A DNA stretch of 64,000 nt, taken from assembly GCA_034669045.1 (NCBI GenBank), contig JAXDOD010000143.1, positions 1 through 64,000 on the forward strand. Direction: 5' to 3'. Both the position numbers and the translations under genes were made by a program. The notes beneath the pieces are model-generated. The model saw only the letters and a program-made list of their open reading frames with translations, made no database searches and was not told the origin of the DNA. The stretch is from VAZQ01 sp034669045 (GTDB taxonomy: Bacteria > Pseudomonadota > Alphaproteobacteria > Rhizobiales > Xanthobacteraceae). Shown piece after piece: positions 59,613-64,000 of this stretch (the stretch's first letter is position 1; every line of letters begins with the position of its first letter).

Positions 59613-59632
59613 GCTCAAGACGTGCAAACGCA

Positions 59633-60430
59633 ATGAACAGAACTGACCCGCTCAATGGCCGCGTCGCGCTCATCATCGGCGGCGGCGGCGAGATCGGCGG
59701 CGCCATCGCGCGGCGCTTCGCCGCAGCGGGCGCCGCGGTCGTGGTGGCGGACGTGCGGCCGGAGGCGGCGCAAGAGGTCGCCGCCGGCATCGCGAAGGCC
59801 GGCGGGCGGACGCTGCCGATCGACGTGAACGTCTCGATCGCGACCGAGGCGCAACACGCGGTCGCGCGCGCCGTCGCGGCGTTCGGCAAGCTCACCACCC
59901 TCGTCAACGTCGCCGCCACCGTCACGCCCGACGGCACGGTCGAAACCCTGACGCTGGAGGATTGGCACGACACGCTTGCCGTCAAGCTCACCGGCGCCTT
60001 CCTCATGTGCCGATACGCGGTTCCCGAAATCCGCAAGGCCGGCGGCGGCACCATCGTCAACATCGCGTCCCAGCTCGGCCAGATCGGCATCGCCGGGCGT
60101 TCGCCCTATTCCACCAGCAAGGCGGCGCTGATCCAGTTCACCAAGTGTCTCGCCGTCGACCACGCCGCCGACGGCATCCGGGCCAACTCGCTCTCGCCCG
60201 GCGGCGTCGACACCGCGCGCATCTTGCGCCGCTTTGCGAGCCGCGAGGACGCCAACCGCGCGCGCGGCCCCGCCTATCTGCTGGGACGGCCCGGGCGCGC
60301 CGAGGAGATCGCGGCGGGAGCGCTGTTCCTGGCCAGCGACGAATCGTCGTTCATGACCGGGGCAGATTTGCTGCTCGATGGAGGCTATCTTGCCTTCAAG
60401 GGCACCATCGAACCCGACCAGCAAGGCTAA
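59633..60430 (+). CDS. Short-chain dehydrogenase/reductase
   Basis: A 265-residue classical SDR: GGGGEIGGAIARRFAAAGA (NAD(P) site), VNVAATVTPDG in place of NNAG, IVNIASQLGQIGIAGRSPYS (Ser) and PYSTSKAALIQFTKCLAVDH (YxxxK). ADVRP after beta-2 ends in an acidic residue favouring NAD. It is 10 nt before the next gene. Confidence 0.92.
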   Translation: MNRTDPLNGRVALIIGGGGEIGGAIARRFAAAGAAVVVADVRPEAAQEVAAGIAKAGGRTLPIDVNVSIATEAQHAVARAVAAFGKLTTLVNVAATVTPDGTVETLTLEDWHDTLAVKLTGAFLMCRYAVPEIRKAGGGTIVNIASQLGQIGIAGRSPYSTSKAALIQFTKCLAVDHAADGIRANSLSPGGVDTARILRRFASREDANRARGPAYLLGRPGRAEEIAAGALFLASDESSFMTGADLLLDGGYLAFKGTIEPDQQG

Positions 60431-60440
60431 GGTCATCATC

Positions 60441-61469
60441 ATGCCGACAACACCGCGAATGACTGCCGCCCTCGGCACCGCGCTCGCGTTCTGGGCGGCG
60501 CCGGCGCAAGCCCAGGTCGCCGATTTCTACAAGGGCAAGACCGTGTCGATCGTGGTCAGCACCTCGACCGGCGGCGGCTACGACGCCATGACGCGGGCGA
60601 TCTCGCGCCATATCGGCAAGCACATCCCGGGCAATCCGACCATCCTGGTGCGCAACATGCCGGGCGCCGGCGGCATCACGGCGGTGAACTGGCTGTTCAA
60701 CACCGCCGAGAAGGACGGGACCGTGCTCGGCCTCGTTCAGAACGGCACGCCGCTGGAGCCGCTGTTCGGCACCAAGGAGGCGCGCTACGACGCGCCAAAA
60801 TTCAACTGGCTCGGCACCCCCTCGATCGAGGTAAGCATGGTGCTGCTCTGGCACACGGTGCCGGTGAACTCGGTCAAGGACCTGCAGACCAGGGAAACCA
60901 ACATGGGTGCGTCCGGCGCCAATTCCACGCCGGCCTTCTACACGCGGCTCCTCAATGCCACGCTCGGCACCCGGATGAAGCTCATCAACGGCTATCCCGG
61001 GCAGAACGACGCGTTCCTGGCGATGGAGCGCGGCGAGCTCGACGGCTATCCGAGCGTGTTCTACTCGGCGCTGACGTCGACCCGGCCGAACTGGCTGCGC
61101 GACAAGCAGGCCAAGGCGATCGTGCAATACGGGCCGGAGCGGCTCAAGGAACTGCCGGACGTGCCGTTCGCGCCCGACCTGCTCACCAACGAGGACGACA
61201 GGCTCCTGATGCAGGCGGCGTTCGCGCCGCAGGCGCTGGGCCGGCCGCTGGTGATGCCCCCGGGCGTGCCCGCCGACCGCGTCGCCACCATGCGCAAGGC
61301 CCTGGCCGACACCTTCGTGGACCGGGAGTTCATCGCCGATGCCGACAAGATCGGCCTGATCGTCAACGCGCCGAAGACCGGCGAGGAGCTGCAGCAGGTG
61401 ATCGTGAGCGCCTACGCGACGCCCTCGCGCGTCGTCGAGCGGCTGCAGAAGCTGAACAACCCGCAGTAG
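60441..61469 (+). CDS. Tripartite tricarboxylate-type binding protein 4
   Basis: A 342-residue secreted protein from ATG 60441 with signal peptide ALGTALAFWAAPAQAQ. It has VADFYKGKTVSIVVSTSTGG, VRNMPGAGGITAVNWLFNTA, NGYPGQNDAFLAMERGELDG and MPPGVPADRVATMRKALAD. It pairs with protein 3. It is followed by the monooxygenase gene after 19 nt. Confidence 0.9.
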   Translation: MPTTPRMTAALGTALAFWAAPAQAQVADFYKGKTVSIVVSTSTGGGYDAMTRAISRHIGKHIPGNPTILVRNMPGAGGITAVNWLFNTAEKDGTVLGLVQNGTPLEPLFGTKEARYDAPKFNWLGTPSIEVSMVLLWHTVPVNSVKDLQTRETNMGASGANSTPAFYTRLLNATLGTRMKLINGYPGQNDAFLAMERGELDGYPSVFYSALTSTRPNWLRDKQAKAIVQYGPERLKELPDVPFAPDLLTNEDDRLLMQAAFAPQALGRPLVMPPGVPADRVATMRKALADTFVDREFIADADKIGLIVNAPKTGEELQQVIVSAYATPSRVVERLQKLNNPQ

Positions 61470-61488
61470 CGTGGAGGCATGACGGCCA

Positions 61489-62667
61489 ATGCTGCAATCG
61501 CAAGTCGCCGCCAAGTCCACGGCCGTGCCTAGCCGGGACGAGCTGCTGCGCCGCGCCGACGCGCTCGTGCCCGTGCTGCAGGCGCGCGCCGGCAAGGCCG
61601 AGCAGTTGCGCCGGTGCCCCGACGAGACGGTCCAGGACTACGTCGACAACGGCCTGCTGCGCATCTGCCAGCCGGCACGCTACGGCGGCTTCGAGCACAG
61701 TTACGACGTCCTCTGCGAGGTCAGTCAGACGCTGGCGCGCGGCTGCGGCTCGCAGGCCTGGGTGCACATGGTGCTCGCCGACAATATCCTCAAGCTCGCT
61801 GCCTATTCCGCGCAGGCGCAGGAGGACGTCTGGGGCAAGGACACGAGCGCCAGGCTGTCGAATTGCGTCACCCCGGTCGGCCAGGGCCGCCCCGCGGACG
61901 GCGGCGTGGTCTGGTCCGGCCGCCATTCGTTTTCCAGCGGCGTCGATCATGCCCAATGGGTGATGGCGGCGGGCACGATCGATCACGGCGACCGCAAGCA
62001 GGCGTGCTCGGTGCTGGTGCCGCGGAGCGACATCGCCATCATCGACGACTGGCACGTGATCGGGCTCGCCGGCACCGGCAGCAAGACCTTTGAGATCAAG
62101 GAGGCCTTCGTTCCCGCTCACCGTATCCTCGACAAGAAGGCCTCCGACGAGGGGCATGCTCCGGGATCGAAGCTCTATGCCGCCCCGTGCTTCCATCTGC
62201 CGCGCGGCGGACCCTCGATCGCGAGCTTCGCGGCCGTGACGGTTGGCATCGCGGAAGGCTGCCTGCAGGAATATTACAACTACACGCGGCCGCGGACGTC
62301 GCGCGGCACCCCGGTCGCGCAGCTTGCCGGCACGCAGATCACGGCCGCGACCGCCGCCGCCGAGGTCGAGGCCGCCGCGCGGATGTATCTCGGCGTGCTG
62401 CGCGAAGCCATGCGGATCCTCGAGCGCGGCGAGCCGTTCACGAAGCACCACCAGGTCCAGGGCAAGCGCAACATGGCCTATGCGGCCATGCTCGCGATCC
62501 ATGCGGTGCAACGGCTGTACAACGACGCGGGCGGACGCGTGCTCTTCACCGACAACGAGCTGCAGCGGAAATTCCGCGATGCCCATGCCGCCGCCGCGCA
62601 CCATTCGCTCAATTGGTACACGGCCGCCGAGGAATACGGCCGGCATGTGCTGGGCGTGGACGAATGA
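61489..62667 (+). CDS. Acyl-CoA-dehydrogenase-fold flavin monooxygenase
   Basis: A 392-residue protein with the acyl-CoA dehydrogenase fold but the group-D monooxygenase pattern (HpaB/DszC/HsaA-like): ICQPARYGGFEHSYDVLCEV, LARGCGSQAWVHMVLADNIL, WSGRHSFSSGVDHAQWVMAA, WHVIGLAGTGSKTFEIKEAF and a C-terminal helix bundle. It lacks the acyl-CoA catalytic Glu context. It likely uses reduced flavin from a partner reductase, not encoded here, to hydroxylate an aromatic or similar ring. Confidence 0.85.
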   Translation: MLQSQVAAKSTAVPSRDELLRRADALVPVLQARAGKAEQLRRCPDETVQDYVDNGLLRICQPARYGGFEHSYDVLCEVSQTLARGCGSQAWVHMVLADNILKLAAYSAQAQEDVWGKDTSARLSNCVTPVGQGRPADGGVVWSGRHSFSSGVDHAQWVMAAGTIDHGDRKQACSVLVPRSDIAIIDDWHVIGLAGTGSKTFEIKEAFVPAHRILDKKASDEGHAPGSKLYAAPCFHLPRGGPSIASFAAVTVGIAEGCLQEYYNYTRPRTSRGTPVAQLAGTQITAATAAAEVEAAARMYLGVLREAMRILERGEPFTKHHQVQGKRNMAYAAMLAIHAVQRLYNDAGGRVLFTDNELQRKFRDAHAAAAHHSLNWYTAAEEYGRHVLGVDE

Positions 62668-63092
62668 CCGGGGAGAAGCAGATGTTGAAGACCGAAGGCG
62701 TCCTCCATTTCACGATCCCGGTCAAAGACCTCGACCGCTCCGAACGGTTCTACACCGAGATCCTCGGCATGGAGAAGCTACGGCGCAACAACCACATGGT
62801 GTTCATGCGCGCGGGCGGCGCGTGCTTCGTCCTCACCTATTCGGAAAACGAGATCAATCCCAATCGCGGCGACGCGCACGACATCCATCACGCCTTCACG
62901 GTGAGCGCGGAGGAATACGACCGCGCCAAGACGTTCCTTCCGACCCAAGGCGTGCCGATCTTCAAGGAGGAGGACCGCCAGCACGGCACCTTCCGCGGCC
63001 GCAGCGCCTATTTCCATGATCCCGACCGCAACGTGATCGAGATCATGGACCTCGTGGCCGGACCGATCAGCGAGGCCGACGAGAAGACATGA
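62664..63092 (+). CDS. VOC (glyoxalase/dioxygenase) family protein
   Basis: A 142-residue VOC protein with ATGA overlap to the monooxygenase. FTIPVKDLDRSERFYTEILG (first metal His in LHFTIPV), DIHHAFTVSAEEYDRA and AYFHDPDRNVIEIMDL (metal Glu) are typical. Context suggests a small ring-cleaving dioxygenase or isomerase of the same pathway. Confidence 0.85.
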   Translation: MTGEKQMLKTEGVLHFTIPVKDLDRSERFYTEILGMEKLRRNNHMVFMRAGGACFVLTYSENEINPNRGDAHDIHHAFTVSAEEYDRAKTFLPTQGVPIFKEEDRQHGTFRGRSAYFHDPDRNVIEIMDLVAGPISEADEKT

Positions 63093-63144
63093 TCGCCGCC
63101 GGCGCTCAGGCGCCGATGGTGCCGTGCGCCGACACGGCAGGACG

Positions 63145-64000
63145 CTACTTCGAATTCTTGCCGACGAAGTCCAGCACCGCACGGTTGAACAGATCGGGCT
63201 GTTCCCAATAGGTCGAATGCCCGGATTCCGGCAGGACCGCGATCTCGCCGTTGGGGATCTCGGCCGCGAGCATCCGCGAAAGCGACGGCGGCGTCGACAG
63301 GTCGGCCGCGCCGGAAACGACCAGCGCCGGAACCTTCAGCTCCTTCAGCCGCGCCTGGGTGATGTCGTTCTTGAGCCGCTGCCGGTAGTCGGGCCCCAGC
63401 AAGGCCTTGTGTTCCAGCTCCGCCCATTGGCGGGCGCCCTGCGGATTGGCGCCGCGATAGGACGGCCCGAGCTCGCGGAAGTCGGCCGGCATGTCGTCCC
63501 AGCCTTTCGGCCGGATGAAGGCCGCCGCCTTGGCGATCTCGCCGTCGCGCACGCCGAACTGGTTCGAGGAGATGGTCAGGCTGTAGAGCCGCTCCGGATA
63601 GGAGAACGCGAAGTCCGACGCGATGCTGCCGCCGGCCGCCGAGGCCACCAGGTGGAAACGCTGCAGGCCGAGCCCGCCGGCGAGCGCGTGCAGGTCCTCC
63701 GAGCCGATGCCGGGCTTCTCCTTGTCGAACGGCGCCGAGTTGTAGTAGCCGCGCCGCGAATAGCCGACCACGCGATAGCCGGCCTTGGCGAAGGCCGGCT
63801 GCTGGTAGCCCCAGATCAGCGCGCTGCCGGTCGCCGGATGCAGGAGCACGATCGGCTGGCCGCTGCCGCCGGTGTCCCAATAGTACAGCCGCGTGTCGGG
63901 AAGCTGGGCGTGACCGTCCTTGGCCGGCGCTTGCGGCGGAACCGGCGTGGGCACGATCGCCGTGATGCCGGCCTGGCTGCCCGCCGCCCCGGCGCCGCCG
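63145..64000 (-). CDS. Alpha/beta hydrolase lacking the usual nucleophile Ser (start outside window)
   Basis: The leftward frame is open from 63145 to the window edge. A GTG at 63954 could start it, but the frame continues with Gly/Ala-rich residues, so the true start and probably a signal peptide lie outside. It has PIVLLHPATGSALIWGYQQP, RVVGYSRRGYYNS, VVSGAADLSTPPSLS (Asp) and VLPESGHSTYWEQPDLF (His). The nucleophile elbow reads HLVASAAGGSIA where relatives have HLVGHSMGG, so the Ser is Ala. It may be inactive as an esterase or use another chemistry. Confidence 0.82.
   Translation of the reverse strand, partial: GGAGAAGSQAGITAIVPTPVPPQAPAKDGHAQLPDTRLYYWDTGGSGQPIVLLHPATGSALIWGYQQPAFAKAGYRVVGYSRRGYYNSAPFDKEKPGIGSEDLHALAGGLGLQRFHLVASAAGGSIASDFAFSYPERLYSLTISSNQFGVRDGEIAKAAAFIRPKGWDDMPADFRELGPSYRGANPQGARQWAELEHKALLGPDYRQRLKNDITQARLKELKVPALVVSGAADLSTPPSLSRMLAAEIPNGEIAVLPESGHSTYWEQPDLFNRAVLDFVGKNSK

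Noticed and set aside
1..64000. CRISPR arrays
   Set aside because: No regularly spaced direct repeats seen. The closest patterns are isolated REP-like palindromes without spacers.

Overview
The window is high-GC DNA from an alphaproteobacterium, most likely Hyphomicrobiales/Nitrobacteraceae-like (Bradyrhizobium, Rhodopseudomonas or Rhodoplanes relatives). I infer this from gene content: the DUF3305/DUF3306/DUF6352/DUF6505 formate dehydrogenase neighbourhood, many tripartite-tricarboxylate-type binding proteins, a DUF2924-recombinase module, and REP-like intergenic repeats. No taxonomic marker such as rRNA is present.

Layout. (1) 1-7.3 kb is a decayed mobile region: an IS5-family element cut by the window edge, a scrap of an RTX (calcium-binding repeat) gene, and a prophage remnant on the minus strand. 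The remnant keeps HTH regulators, HNH endonuclease, ParB-methylase, small terminase and large terminase, but no structural genes. Both the methylase and the large terminase carry a single frameshift. (2) 7.5-9.7 kb holds a near-perfect parS-like palindrome, then a small ORF, DUF2924 and a large serine recombinase. (3) 9.7-23.5 kb is the most interesting region: about ten genes I cannot match to a named system. A rightward set encodes a DGQHR-family protein, a radical SAM enzyme and a GHKL (Hsp90-type) ATPase. A convergent leftward set encodes three paralogous ParB-like HTH proteins, a small candidate PD-(D/E)xK nuclease and an SNF2 helicase. A second leftward pair encodes a PIN-like nuclease and a second GHKL ATPase that is a paralogue of the first. 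It reads as a DNA-modification/defence or genome-maintenance island. A tRNA-Ser(GGA) gene sits just beyond its right edge with its 3' end facing the island.

(4) 24-53.6 kb is a molybdenum/tungsten cofactor and formate oxidation supercluster: a tungstate ABC transporter with a divergent HTH/ligand-binding regulator, a second metal-chelate ABC transporter, FdhD, MobA, MobB, three MoeA-family proteins (one fused to a periplasmic-binding-like domain), TusA, a membrane-bound three-subunit formate dehydrogenase with its small Tat-signal protein, an HTH-TorD chaperone fusion and five accessory genes. Two c-type cytochrome genes flank an AT-richer islet holding an Orc1/Cdc6-like AAA ATPase and an IS1-family element. 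The transporters would import W/Mo, the Mob/Moe proteins would build the guanylated cofactor, and FdhD and TorD would load the formate dehydrogenase.

(5) 53.7-64 kb is a catabolic-looking cluster: a hydroxyacid dehydrogenase, four tripartite-tricarboxylate-type binding proteins without a permease, an isochorismatase-fold hydrolase, a dienelactone hydrolase, an SDR, an acyl-CoA-dehydrogenase-fold monooxygenase, a VOC protein and an alpha/beta hydrolase that runs off the right edge. Its substrate cannot be read from the sequence.
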